This document shows, piece after piece, positions 1 to 7,965 of a DNA stretch of 13,909 bases (its first letter is position 1; every line of letters starts with the position of its first letter). Source of the stretch: JANMES01 sp038229715 (GTDB taxonomy: Bacteria; Planctomycetota; Phycisphaerae; Tepidisphaerales; Tepidisphaeraceae); contig JBBROD010000096.1 in NCBI GenBank assembly GCA_038229715.1, positions 1-13,909 of the forward strand, written 5' to 3'. The position numbers were made by a program, and so were the translations under genes. The notes below the pieces were generated by a model. It was given only the letters and a program-made list of their open reading frames with translations, did no database searches and was not told the DNA's origin.

Positions 1-1
1 C

Positions 2-1483
2 ACCATGGAGCGCCTCAGCCGCCTGTCGCAGGAATTGACCGCCACCGACGTGGAAGTGCTCAATGCCAAGAGCGCCTTTGAGCAAGCCGCCTCGGGGTTT
101 AAAAACGATCCGGAAAAATTAAAACGGCTGCAGGAGATGAAGAACGAAACGCCGGGCATGGTGGCGATCGACGAAACGGCGCTCAAAGCGGCGATCTTTG
201 ATCTCCAGCAGCGATTGCGCGACATGTCCCGCCAGTATATGCCCAGCCATCCGCTGATGGCCTCGGCCCGGACCCGGCTGGACCAGATGGAACTTTCGTA
301 CATGTCGCTCATGGAGCAGAAATACGAATCGGCCAAGAATAAGCGTGAAGAACTGGCCAAGTCCGTGTCGGCGATGAATAAAGAAGCTATCGAGCAGTCC
401 GGCAGCGCGGCCCAGTTCACGCGGCTGCAGACCGAAGTTCGCGGCTTGGAGGAGATGGCCCGCAATCTCGACTCCAAGATCAAGACCACGAATCTGACGG
501 AAAACGTCGGCGCGATGAACATTACCGTGGTCGACGAAGCCCGTTTCGACGATCGCCCGATCCGCCCGAAAAAAGCGCCGACGCTGGCGATCGCGCTGAT
601 TCTGGGATTCGGCGCCGGCCTGGTTGTTGCGTTCGCCCGTGAGTTCTCCGACCGCAGCCTTAAGAGTGCCGCTGACATCGAAAAATCGCTGGGAATTGCC
701 GTCATGGGCGCGCTCCCCACGATGCCCCGGCAATACGCCTCTTCCACGCACGCCCGGGCGGTGCATCTCAACCCTGCATCTGACGCGGCCGATGCGTATC
801 GCTCGCTGCGGTCGGCGTTGGCGGTTAGCGCGGGAGCTCGCAAATTCAAAACATTCCTCGTCACCTCGCCGCTCAATGGCGACGGGAAAACGACGGTCGC
901 CTGCAACCTGGCGATCGCGATTGCCAAGGCAGGAAGCCGCGTGCTGCTGATGGATACTAACCTCCGCGACCCGGCCGTTCACACGGTATTCGGCTTGCCG
1001 AACGATCGCGGATTGGCGACGGTTCTCGCCGGCGATACCGACGGCCAAACCATCCAAGCCAGTGGGATTCCGAACCTCGACGTGCTTGCGGCGGGCCCGC
1101 TGATCGACGAACCATCGGATTTGTTAAATTCTCCGTTGCTCACGGAAACGATGGTTCAACTCTCGCGTATGTATGACATGGTGATCGTCGACGCCGCCCC
1201 GATCCTCCCCGTCGCTGACGGGCGTATCGTGGCCGCCTCCTGTGACGCCAGCCTGCTCGTGCTGAACTCCAAGCGTTCAGACGACAAGACCAGCACGCAG
1301 GCGTGTGAAGGGCTTCTCAGCGTGGGTGCCGAGGTGTTGGGTGTGATAGTGAATGATCTCGCGCCGGATCGACTCTCAGAGGGTTTCGACGTCAGCTTCG
1401 CCCATTTGGGTGGCGCTAAAAATGGCGTAAATAGTGCAAAAAATTCGCTGCCCAGGGTCGACAAACTGCAGAGCAATCCGTAA
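2..1483 (+). CDS. Wzz/GumC-type chain-length protein fused to BY-kinase-like ATPase (5' partial)
   Basis: This is the C-terminal part of a polysaccharide co-polymerase with a cytoplasmic tyrosine-kinase-like domain; such proteins set chain length and drive export of exopolysaccharide at the inner membrane. The frame is open to the window edge, so the first TM helix and Wzz head lie upstream. Counting from the ATG at base 5, residues 1-165 are a long charged helical (coiled-coil) periplasmic stretch. A GNVR-like segment (about 165-192, ending RPIRPKKAP) and TM2 (192-210) follow. The kinase part has DAYRSLR (263-269), Walker A SPLNGDGKTT (288-297), Walker A' LLMDTNLRDP (314-323) and Walker B MVIVDAAP (392-399). 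Two oddities stand out: the A' motif reads D-x-N instead of D-x-D, and the C-terminal tail has no tyrosine, so the usual autophosphorylated Tyr cluster is missing. It heads the polysaccharide genes that follow. The family call is firm; kinase activity is doubtful. Confidence 0.93.
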   Translation, partial: TMERLSRLSQELTATDVEVLNAKSAFEQAASGFKNDPEKLKRLQEMKNETPGMVAIDETALKAAIFDLQQRLRDMSRQYMPSHPLMASARTRLDQMELSYMSLMEQKYESAKNKREELAKSVSAMNKEAIEQSGSAAQFTRLQTEVRGLEEMARNLDSKIKTTNLTENVGAMNITVVDEARFDDRPIRPKKAPTLAIALILGFGAGLVVAFAREFSDRSLKSAADIEKSLGIAVMGALPTMPRQYASSTHARAVHLNPASDAADAYRSLRSALAVSAGARKFKTFLVTSPLNGDGKTTVACNLAIAIAKAGSRVLLMDTNLRDPAVHTVFGLPNDRGLATVLAGDTDGQTIQASGIPNLDVLAAGPLIDEPSDLLNSPLLTETMVQLSRMYDMVIVDAAPILPVADGRIVAASCDASLLVLNSKRSDDKTSTQACEGLLSVGAEVLGVIVNDLAPDRLSEGFDVSFAHLGGAKNGVNSAKNSLPRVDKLQSNP

Positions 1484-1598
1484 GTTGCCTTGCGCCTGAG
1501 GCTGGTGGAAACACGTCGTGGGTGCTGTTTGGTGAAAGTTAGGGCTTCGTGCATGAGAAAATGCGTCGTCGGAGTGGAGACCGGCGGCCTTAGCTGAT

Positions 1599-1617
1599 CG
1601 ACCGTTTTGAACGGTCG
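1599..1617. promoter_or_regulatory. Perfect 8-bp inverted repeat upstream of the TagA-family gene
   Basis: The arms CGACCGTT (1599-1606) and AACGGTCG (1610-1617) are exact reverse complements around a 3-nt TTG loop. The repeat sits in the 153-bp gap between the BY-kinase gene and the next start, ending 19 bases before the ATG at 1637. It has no T tract, so it is unlikely to be an intrinsic terminator. It could be a protein operator or a leader hairpin affecting translation. The rest of the gap (1484-1598) shows no promoter that I can call with confidence. Confidence 0.5.
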
Positions 1618-1622
1618 GTCTA

Positions 1623-1633
1623 AAGGTAGGGAG
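1623..1633 (+). promoter_or_regulatory. Ribosome binding site deciding the TagA-family start
   Basis: The purine-rich run AAGGTAGGGAG lies 3-6 bases before the ATG at 1637, depending on which G-rich core is used. It favours that ATG over an in-frame TTG at 1607, which lies inside the inverted repeat and lacks a comparable signal. Confidence 0.65.
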
Positions 1634-1636
1634 AAA

Positions 1637-2485
1637 ATGCAACTCGCCGAAATTATCGCGCCTACGCAGGCTGAGATTTCACCTGCGCTGGTCTGGCCGG
1701 ACAAGTTTGACCTCTTTGGCGTAGCGGTCAGCGCCACCACGTACATAAGCGCTGCTGACGCTATTCTCAACGCCGCCCAGCGTCGACGCGGCGGGCTCGT
1801 CACCGCTTTGGCGGTTCACGGCGTGATCGAAGCGTCAAACAAGCCTGAACTCAACAAAATTATCAACAGCTATGACATGGTCACCCCTGACGGCCAGCCC
1901 GTTCGGATCGCCCTTAACACGCTCCACGATTCGAAGATGGCAACCCGTGTGGCCGGTCCTGATCTGATGCTCCTGCTGTGCGACCGCTGCGAAGCGACCG
2001 GCATGCCGATCTACCTTTACGGGTCGACCAAATTCGTTGTCGAAACTTTGCGCGATCAACTCGTTCACCGGTTCCCGTATCTCAAGATCGTCGGCAGCGA
2101 GCCGTCGCTGTTCCGTCCGATCACCAAGCAGGAAAGTCAGGAACTAGCCGACCGAATCAACGCCAGCGGCGCGGGGATCGTCTTTATCGGCCTAGGCTGC
2201 CCGCTGCAGGAGAAGTTCGCTCATCACCACCGTAAGCTGTTTGAGCCGGTACAGTTCTGCGTCGGCGCTGCGTTCGATTTCCATGCCGGGCTCAAGCGTC
2301 GCGCACCGCAATGGATGCGAGATTTCTGGCTGGAGTGGTTCTTCCGTATGATGCAGGAACCGGGCCGGCTCTGGAAACGCTATCTGACGACCAACACGCT
2401 GTTTATCGCAAAGTTCGTTCAGCAGTGGGTTCGGCGACCCGATAACAGACATGACGATCTAGAGTCAGCCGACCGCGCGACCTGA
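1637..2485 (+). CDS. WecG/TagA/CpsF family (GT26) glycosyltransferase
   Basis: This 282-residue enzyme probably transfers an N-acetylhexosamine(uronic) sugar from a UDP donor to a lipid-linked acceptor, an early step in repeat-unit assembly on the cytoplasmic face of the inner membrane. Family signatures run in order: TPDGQPVR (83-90, whose D85 matches the conserved, probably catalytic Asp region), RVAGPDLM (104-111), FIGLGCPLQEKF (183-194), and the C-terminal block GAAFDFHAGLKRRAPQW (210-226) followed by LEWFFRMMQEPGRLWKRYL (232-250). That basic, aromatic C-terminus is the membrane- and acceptor-binding appendage of the family. Length is slightly above the usual 240-260. The start is set by the strong RBS at 1623-1633. 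It lies 14 bp before the flippase fusion gene, so the two are almost certainly co-transcribed. The exact sugar specificity cannot be read from the sequence. Confidence 0.93.
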   Translation: MQLAEIIAPTQAEISPALVWPDKFDLFGVAVSATTYISAADAILNAAQRRRGGLVTALAVHGVIEASNKPELNKIINSYDMVTPDGQPVRIALNTLHDSKMATRVAGPDLMLLLCDRCEATGMPIYLYGSTKFVVETLRDQLVHRFPYLKIVGSEPSLFRPITKQESQELADRINASGAGIVFIGLGCPLQEKFAHHHRKLFEPVQFCVGAAFDFHAGLKRRAPQWMRDFWLEWFFRMMQEPGRLWKRYLTTNTLFIAKFVQQWVRRPDNRHDDLESADRAT

Positions 2486-2499
2486 AGACCGGGCAAATC

Positions 2500-5292
2500 G
2501 TGCCTGCGCGGACCTCAGTCGGCTGCGCGGTCATTTGTGATGTATTGCCTATGGTTTCCGGGTTGATCAATTCTCTTCGACTGTTTTCCCTACTCTCGCT
2601 GCTTATTGGCGAAAAGCGTGCCGCTGCGCTCGAAGCCAAGGTTCGGCAAATTCTTCACTCGCCTAGCTTTTGGGCGCTCGGCGATCAGGGCGTGTTGAGC
2701 ATCGGAAATTTTGCCAGCAACATCGCCCTGATGCACAAGCTGGACAAAACCGAGTTTGGCACTTACCTGCTTCTCCAGTCGATCGTGGCGTTGCTGAACA
2801 ACCTCCACGCGTCGGTCATCACATATCCCCTTTCAATCAAAGGCGCAGCGGCAGAATCTGAAGGCTTGCGCGGTCTTGCAACATCGGCACTCGGATTGAC
2901 GGCTGGTCTTGGCTTGCCCATGGTCGTCGTGGTGTTTATCGCAGCGTCGATGCTTCATAGCGTGGCGATCGCGCCGTTCGTGGCGATTTCGGTTATCGCC
3001 TGGCAGTTGCAGGAAACGGCTCGCCGGGCGCTGATGGCCCATCTCCGCAATAACGAAGCCCTCTGGGGCGACATCGTCAGCTATCTCGGTCAGGCCGGCG
3101 TGATCATCCTGCTCTGCTGGGGGCGAACGCCGCAACTGTGGGAGATTTTTACCGCCAACGCCCTGACCAGCCTCGCTGCCGCCGCCATCCAGGGTGTGCA
3201 GCTTCGGCTTTCCAAATTCAATGCGGGCAGCGCCGTGTTGCTGGCGGCGGAAGGATGGCAAATCGGCCGGTGGCTTTTGGTGACCAATGGATTGTACCTG
3301 CTGACGATCCAGGCGATCACCTGGACCATCAACGGCTATCACGGCCGCGAAGCGGTCGCCACGTTCGGCGCGCTCAGCAATGTGATCGGCGTGAGCCACC
3401 CGGTGATGTTCGGCATTTGCGGCCTGATCGTACCGGCGGTGGCGCGGACTCGCATTCAGCACGGCGACAAAGCCGCGCTGCGATACTCCTCAAAACTCGG
3501 CCTCATCGGACTGGCGCTTTTGCTTCCCTACTATATTTTCCTCGTACTGTTCCCGGGCACGGCGCTTTGGCTATTCTGCGGCAGCAATTCCCCGTATCTC
3601 GGGTTGACGACTGAACTCCGCTGGTATGTGGCGCAGTACGTGTTCGTCTACCTCGCATTCATTTCGGCGGCCGTGCTGAACGGATTTGAAGCGGCCCGAT
3701 GGACCTTCCTCGGCCAGCTTGCCAACGCGCTCGTCACAGCGGTCGTCCGTATCCCCGCGACGGCCGAGATCGGCATTGGCGTTTCGGCGGCGATCTGGTC
3801 GGGCGTATTCACCTACGCCGCTCAGACCGTCGTCAACCTCAAAGGAATATTCTCGGTCACGCGTCAGAAAAAAGGGGATGCCATCGTGTCGAAAACGCCG
3901 CCGTCCGCAAACGGCCACTCCGTCGCAATCGCCGCGCCGCTCACCGATCGGCCGCCTAACGGCCGAAATCGCATCCTGGTATCGGCTTATACGCTTTCCC
4001 CGAAACGCGGCTCAGAACCGGCCGGCGCGTGGAACGTGGTGACTCGCCTCGCCAAGTTCCACGATCTGACCGTCATCACCAGTTCTGAATGCGAAGGCGT
4101 TGATTACCGCAATGAAACGCTGAACTACTTGCGCACGCATCCGATCGAAGGCCTGACCCTGCATTACGTCGCCCCGCCGCCGCTGGCGAAAAAGTTGATG
4201 AAGCCTTCAGGCACCTTGGCGCGGCTGTTCTACTACGTCGGCTATGCGGCGTGGCAGCGCGAGGCTTTCAAGTCCGCAAAAGCGCTCTGCGAACAGCAAT
4301 CGTTCGATCTGGTGCATCAACTGAATATGACCGGCTATCGCGAGCCGGGTTACCTTTGGAAACTGCCGTTGCCTTTCATCTGGGGACCGATTGCCGGAGC
4401 ATGCAACATGCCCTGGTCGTTCCTGAAAACGATGGATGCCAAAGAGCGGCTTTTTTACGGCATTCGAAATATCGCAAACTCGATTCAACGGTTCACCTGC
4501 GTTCGCTGCCGATTGGCTGCCAAAGCATCGCGATTGATCTGGTATGTCGGGCCGGATGAAAAGTCGCTCATTGAGCGCACGTGGGACAATAAGATGACCG
4601 AGCCGATGCTGGACAGCGGAACCTCGCCCGCTCCGCGATCGCCGACGGGTTACAACCGCCAGCGGCCGTTGCGCCTGGTGTGGAGCGGCGTGCACATCGG
4701 CCGAAAGGGATTCCCGCTGCTGCTGCACGCGCTAGCGAAACTGAAAGATCTGCCGATCGAAGTCATCGTCCTGGGCAGCGGGCCGCAAACCGAGCGGTGG
4801 GATACGCTGGCCAGCCGGCTGGGCGTTCTCGGACGACTTCGCTGGAAAGGACGACTCCCGCGCGAAGAGGCGCTAGCGGAGATGGCGAAGTCCGATGTGC
4901 TGGTCTTCACCAGCCTCATGGAGGCCGCTTCGCACGTCACACTCGAAGCGATTTCGCTCGGGCTCCCGGTGATTTGCCACGACGCCTGCGGCATGAGCAT
5001 TGCCGTGGATGATCGGACGGGAATTAAAATCCCATTGACGAACCTGCAGACGAGCATCGATGGCTTCGCGGCCGCCATTCGCAAGCTCGCAGAAAATCCG
5101 GAAGAATTGCGGAGGCTTAGCGAAGGCAGCGCCCAGCGCGCGACCGAACTGACCTGGGATGCCACTGTCGAACAAATGTGTGCCGGATACCGGCGCGTCC
5201 TGGCGAGCCCGCAGATCCCTGAAACGCCCGCTCCTACATTGGACGAGGTGATGGCCGACGAATTCCAAACTACCAGCAACGTGCAACCATGA
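2500..5292 (+). CDS. Wzx-like polysaccharide flippase fused to GT4 glycosyltransferase
   Basis: One open frame of 930 residues joins two activities usually encoded separately. Residues about 55-448 hold about 12 hydrophobic segments typical of an oligosaccharide flippase (Wzx/MOP), which moves lipid-linked repeat units to the periplasm. Residues 449-488 are a polar linker. Residues about 490-905 are a GT-B, GT4-type glycosyltransferase: RILVSAYTLSPKRGSEPAGA (491-510), a C-terminal Rossmann start at LVWSGVHIGRKG (726-737), and an E-x7-E pair E808/E816 in SLMEAASHVTLEAISLGLP. Twelve TM segments would leave the GT in the cytoplasm, as needed. The start is uncertain: GTG 2500 opens the frame 14 bp after the previous stop without a clear RBS, and ATG 2551 is an alternative. 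The stop overlaps the next start (ATGA). An RBS-like run and in-frame GTG at 3886 fall in the linker, so a free GT could also be made. The domain calls are firm; the functional benefit of fusion is inferred. Confidence 0.9.
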   Translation: MPARTSVGCAVICDVLPMVSGLINSLRLFSLLSLLIGEKRAAALEAKVRQILHSPSFWALGDQGVLSIGNFASNIALMHKLDKTEFGTYLLLQSIVALLNNLHASVITYPLSIKGAAAESEGLRGLATSALGLTAGLGLPMVVVVFIAASMLHSVAIAPFVAISVIAWQLQETARRALMAHLRNNEALWGDIVSYLGQAGVIILLCWGRTPQLWEIFTANALTSLAAAAIQGVQLRLSKFNAGSAVLLAAEGWQIGRWLLVTNGLYLLTIQAITWTINGYHGREAVATFGALSNVIGVSHPVMFGICGLIVPAVARTRIQHGDKAALRYSSKLGLIGLALLLPYYIFLVLFPGTALWLFCGSNSPYLGLTTELRWYVAQYVFVYLAFISAAVLNGFEAARWTFLGQLANALVTAVVRIPATAEIGIGVSAAIWSGVFTYAAQTVVNLKGIFSVTRQKKGDAIVSKTPPSANGHSVAIAAPLTDRPPNGRNRILVSAYTLSPKRGSEPAGAWNVVTRLAKFHDLTVITSSECEGVDYRNETLNYLRTHPIEGLTLHYVAPPPLAKKLMKPSGTLARLFYYVGYAAWQREAFKSAKALCEQQSFDLVHQLNMTGYREPGYLWKLPLPFIWGPIAGACNMPWSFLKTMDAKERLFYGIRNIANSIQRFTCVRCRLAAKASRLIWYVGPDEKSLIERTWDNKMTEPMLDSGTSPAPRSPTGYNRQRPLRLVWSGVHIGRKGFPLLLHALAKLKDLPIEVIVLGSGPQTERWDTLASRLGVLGRLRWKGRLPREEALAEMAKSDVLVFTSLMEAASHVTLEAISLGLPVICHDACGMSIAVDDRTGIKIPLTNLQTSIDGFAAAIRKLAENPEELRRLSEGSAQRATELTWDATVEQMCAGYRRVLASPQIPETPAPTLDEVMADEFQTTSNVQP
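3872..3888 (+). promoter_or_regulatory. Putative internal ribosome binding site and GTG start in the fusion linker
   Basis: The run AAGGGG (3872-3877) lies 8 bases before an in-frame GTG (3886-3888), exactly between the flippase and glycosyltransferase domains. Starting here would give a stand-alone GT of 468 residues. The RBS is better than the one at the head of the fusion gene. It overlaps an A6G4 homopolymer (3868-3877), which is also where a sequencing or ribosomal slip would be most likely. Confidence 0.4.
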
Positions 5293-6725
5293 GTCGGGCC
5301 TTGAACAATCGCTATACATTTTCGCACCGCGCGCGAGAAGAAGCTCCCATCGGGCAACCGCAAATGGTGGCGCGCTTCACCCGCGGCTGGACGATCGCGC
5401 TCGGCGTTGCGCTGCTCGGCTACGCGGTCATGGGCCGGGGGTTTGCCTACCTGGGCCTGCCGCCGGTCTTTTCCGCCGAGCTGTTGATCGCAACCGGCGT
5501 GGTGTGCTTGCTGGTGTGTGGGCGCTGGTGGGTCATCCTGCGCATGCCGCAGATGATCGCGCTCATGCTCTTATGCGGCTGGTGCGCCCTGCGCACATTC
5601 CCCTACGTCCGTCAGTACGGGCTGGACGCATTTCGCGATGCCATCCTGTGGGCGTACAGCTTGATCGGAGTGGTATTGGCGGCCGTCATCGTCTGCCAGC
5701 CGCGGATTCTGGTGTGGATCGTCGAACGATACCGGCGGTTCTACATCATCTTTCTCGTCAGCATCCCGTTCCTTTGGATCGGATTTCAATTCCTCAAAGA
5801 CAGCATGCCACACTGGCCGTGGGCGTCGGACATTCCGATCGTTTACCTCAAGGCCGGCGATCTGCAGGTGCACTTGGGCGGCATCCTCGCCTTCTGGGCA
5901 AGCGACGCGGCAGGCATGATCGCGACCGTGTGGTTCATCCCACTGTTCCTCAACGCCGCCATGCTCGGGCCGGTCAATCGCGGCGGGATGATGGCGTTCA
6001 TGGCCTCGATCGCCGTCTCGATGGTCTTCAAACCGCTCAATCGCTGGGCGTGGGGATTTATCGTTGTGGCCGTCACGGGAATGCTGTTTCTCCTGGTGAC
6101 AGGAATCAGCTTCAAAATCCCCGGCAGCGAGCGCCCGATCTCCGCAGAGCAGTTGATTGAAAACTTCGTCTCCGTGGGAACCAAGCAGGGCAACCTCGAA
6201 GAGCTTCAGGGCACCAAGCAGTGGCGACTCGATTTCTGGAATGCCATTATTCAGGACACGGTGTATGGGCCGTACTTTTGGAAAGGCAAAGGGTTCGGCA
6301 TTAACCTCGTCAGCGAATACGGCTTCAATATCGACGCCGAGGAAACCGTACGCGCTCCGCACAACGGGCACATGACGGTGCTGGCGCGCACCGGCGTTCC
6401 CGGATTCTTACTCTGGCTGTGCGTCCACCTGAGCTGGGCCGCGGGAATGATCGACGGGTATATCCGTTCGCGCGTGGCGGGTCGTACGAAATGGGCGGGC
6501 GTGTTCATGTGGCTGCTGATTTACTGGTTGATGATCATTATCAACTGCTCGTTCGATCCGTACATCGAAGGGCCGATGGGCGGCGTATGGCTGTGGTCGA
6601 TTTACGGCGCAGGAATCGGCGCGATGTGGGTGCGAAGCAGCCAGCCAAATCTGTTCGATCCTATCGACGACGAACCCGCCGGGGCAGATGAAGACGACGT
6701 GCTGACCGAAATGGCGAACCAATGA
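5289..6725 (+). CDS. O-antigen ligase/polymerase-like membrane protein (Wzy/WaaL family)
   Basis: This 478-residue polytopic inner-membrane protein most likely polymerises flipped repeat units in the periplasm (Wzy role). Hydrophobic helices include about 34-55, 60-80, 85-101, 118-136, 149-169, 194-248 (several), 254-274, 365-388 and 402-420. The long periplasmic loop (about 275-365) carries the Wzy_C-type signature: R313 and W317 in QWRLDFWNAI, the GKGFG turn (333-337) and H358-N359 in APHNGHM. LARTGVPGFLLWL then begins the next helix. The C-terminal tail (450-478) is acidic and cytoplasmic. The start ATG overlaps the upstream stop, and its own stop overlaps the next gene's ATG, so all three are translationally coupled. 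Ligase and polymerase cannot be separated by sequence. The context (Wzx-like domain, chain-length protein, no lipid A-core genes) favours a polymerase. Confidence 0.88.
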   Translation: MSRALNNRYTFSHRAREEAPIGQPQMVARFTRGWTIALGVALLGYAVMGRGFAYLGLPPVFSAELLIATGVVCLLVCGRWWVILRMPQMIALMLLCGWCALRTFPYVRQYGLDAFRDAILWAYSLIGVVLAAVIVCQPRILVWIVERYRRFYIIFLVSIPFLWIGFQFLKDSMPHWPWASDIPIVYLKAGDLQVHLGGILAFWASDAAGMIATVWFIPLFLNAAMLGPVNRGGMMAFMASIAVSMVFKPLNRWAWGFIVVAVTGMLFLLVTGISFKIPGSERPISAEQLIENFVSVGTKQGNLEELQGTKQWRLDFWNAIIQDTVYGPYFWKGKGFGINLVSEYGFNIDAEETVRAPHNGHMTVLARTGVPGFLLWLCVHLSWAAGMIDGYIRSRVAGRTKWAGVFMWLLIYWLMIIINCSFDPYIEGPMGGVWLWSIYGAGIGAMWVRSSQPNLFDPIDDEPAGADEDDVLTEMANQ

Positions 6726-7936
6726 ACGTCCTGCTCGTCCACAACTTTTACCAGATTCCCGGCGGCGAAGATCAGGTATTCAACGATGAATCCTCGCTGC
6801 TGGAATCGGCCGGGCATGGTGTGACCCGGTTTACCGTTCACAACGACGACCTGAAATCCGTCGGCAAAATCGCAATGGCAAAGATGACGGTGTGGAACGG
6901 CGCGATGGGTAAAGCCATCGGCGCGATCGTACGCGAGAAAAAAATTCAGGTCGTTCACTTCACGAACACGTTTCCGCAGATCTCACCGGCCGCTTACTAC
7001 GGCGCTCGTCGCGCCGGTGCTGCCGTTGTGCAATCACTGCATAACTTTCGATTCATCTGCCCTTCAGCGATGTTCCTTCGCGACGGTAAAGTCTGCGAAC
7101 GCTGCATGAACAAACTTTTGCCTTGGCCGGCGATTCAATACGGGTGCTACCGCGAAAGTAAATCCGCGTCGGCGGTAGTAGCGGGAATGCTCGGATTCCA
7201 TCGGACCCTCGGCACGTACCGCAAGGCGGTCGACGCGTACATCCCGCTGACCGAGTTCGGGCGCCAAAAGTTTATTGAAGCAGGGTTTCCGGCGGAAAAG
7301 TTGATCGTCAAACCGAACTTCGTCTCTCCCGATCCCGGCCAAGGCACCGGCGAAGGCAAGTTCGCGCTCTTCGTCGGCCGGCTGTCGAAGGAAAAGGGGA
7401 TCGACGTGATGCTGCGCGCCTGGGAACGAAACCCCGGCGTGCAACTGAAAATCGCCGGCGACGGACCGCTGGCGGACATGGTGAAGTCTGCGGTCACTCG
7501 TCTATCCAACGTCGAATGGCTCGGCCGATTGCCCGGCGACGAGATTCTGAACCTCATGGGCCAAGCGGGTTGTCTGATTTTCCCATCCGTTTGGTACGAG
7601 GGATTGCCCAAAACGATCGTCGAATCGCTCGCCAAGGGCACGCCGATCATTGCGTCGAAAATCGGCTCGATGATCGACCTGGTCGACCACGCCCGCACCG
7701 GCCTGCACGTTCCGCCCGGTGACGCCGACGCACTCGCGCAGGCGGTCCGGAGTTTATTCGCGTACCCGCAAACGCTAGCCGCCATGCGAGTCGCCGCGCG
7801 TGAGGAGTTCCTGTCGAAATACACGCCGTCAGAAAACTACCGCCAGTTGATGGAAATCTATTACACCGCGATCGCTCGCCGTCAGGGAAACCCCGTGGAG
7901 GGCGACATGCAAACGGTGTTGGAATCGAAAGTGTAG
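6722..7936 (+). CDS. GT4 family glycosyltransferase (exopolysaccharide repeat-unit assembly)
   Basis: This 404-residue cytoplasmic GT-B enzyme probably adds one sugar to the lipid-linked repeat unit. The N-terminal domain begins MNVLLVHNFYQIPGGEDQVF, with the Gly-rich donor/acceptor loop GGE (14-16). LHNFRFICPSAM (107-118) opens a segment with four cysteines (C113, C125, C128, C142), a pattern I recognise from a GT4 subgroup. The C-terminal nucleotide-sugar domain starts at FALFVGRLSKEKGIDVML (214-231). It has E293-x7-E301 in WYEGLPKTIVESLAKGTP, the GT4 retaining-enzyme signature. It is the last gene of the polysaccharide operon; its ATG overlaps the upstream stop and no separate RBS is visible. 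Donor and acceptor cannot be deduced. Confidence 0.92.
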   Translation: MNVLLVHNFYQIPGGEDQVFNDESSLLESAGHGVTRFTVHNDDLKSVGKIAMAKMTVWNGAMGKAIGAIVREKKIQVVHFTNTFPQISPAAYYGARRAGAAVVQSLHNFRFICPSAMFLRDGKVCERCMNKLLPWPAIQYGCYRESKSASAVVAGMLGFHRTLGTYRKAVDAYIPLTEFGRQKFIEAGFPAEKLIVKPNFVSPDPGQGTGEGKFALFVGRLSKEKGIDVMLRAWERNPGVQLKIAGDGPLADMVKSAVTRLSNVEWLGRLPGDEILNLMGQAGCLIFPSVWYEGLPKTIVESLAKGTPIIASKIGSMIDLVDHARTGLHVPPGDADALAQAVRSLFAYPQTLAAMRVAAREEFLSKYTPSENYRQLMEIYYTAIARRQGNPVEGDMQTVLESKV

Positions 7937-7965
7937 AGACTTCCGCTCGTCCATTTCAGTTTCTT

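Noticed and set aside
119..1057. Long - strand open frame of 312 codons opposite the BY-kinase gene
   Set aside because: It is a GC-rich antisense shadow with Arg/His/Gln-rich composition and no recognisable domain, while the + strand has clear Walker motifs.
2833..3462. Long - strand open frame opposite the flippase domain
   Set aside because: Composition is shadow-like (Arg, His, Asp rich) and no family is recognised; the + strand encodes consistent membrane helices.
3868..3877. A6G4 run as evidence that the flippase-GT fusion is an assembly error
   Set aside because: Both domains are in the same frame with a plausible polar linker and no stop at the junction, so an error is not needed; it is kept only as a point to verify.
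5571..6371. Long - strand open frame opposite the polymerase gene
   Set aside because: The translation is charged, low in hydrophobics and without motifs; it mirrors the + strand membrane protein.
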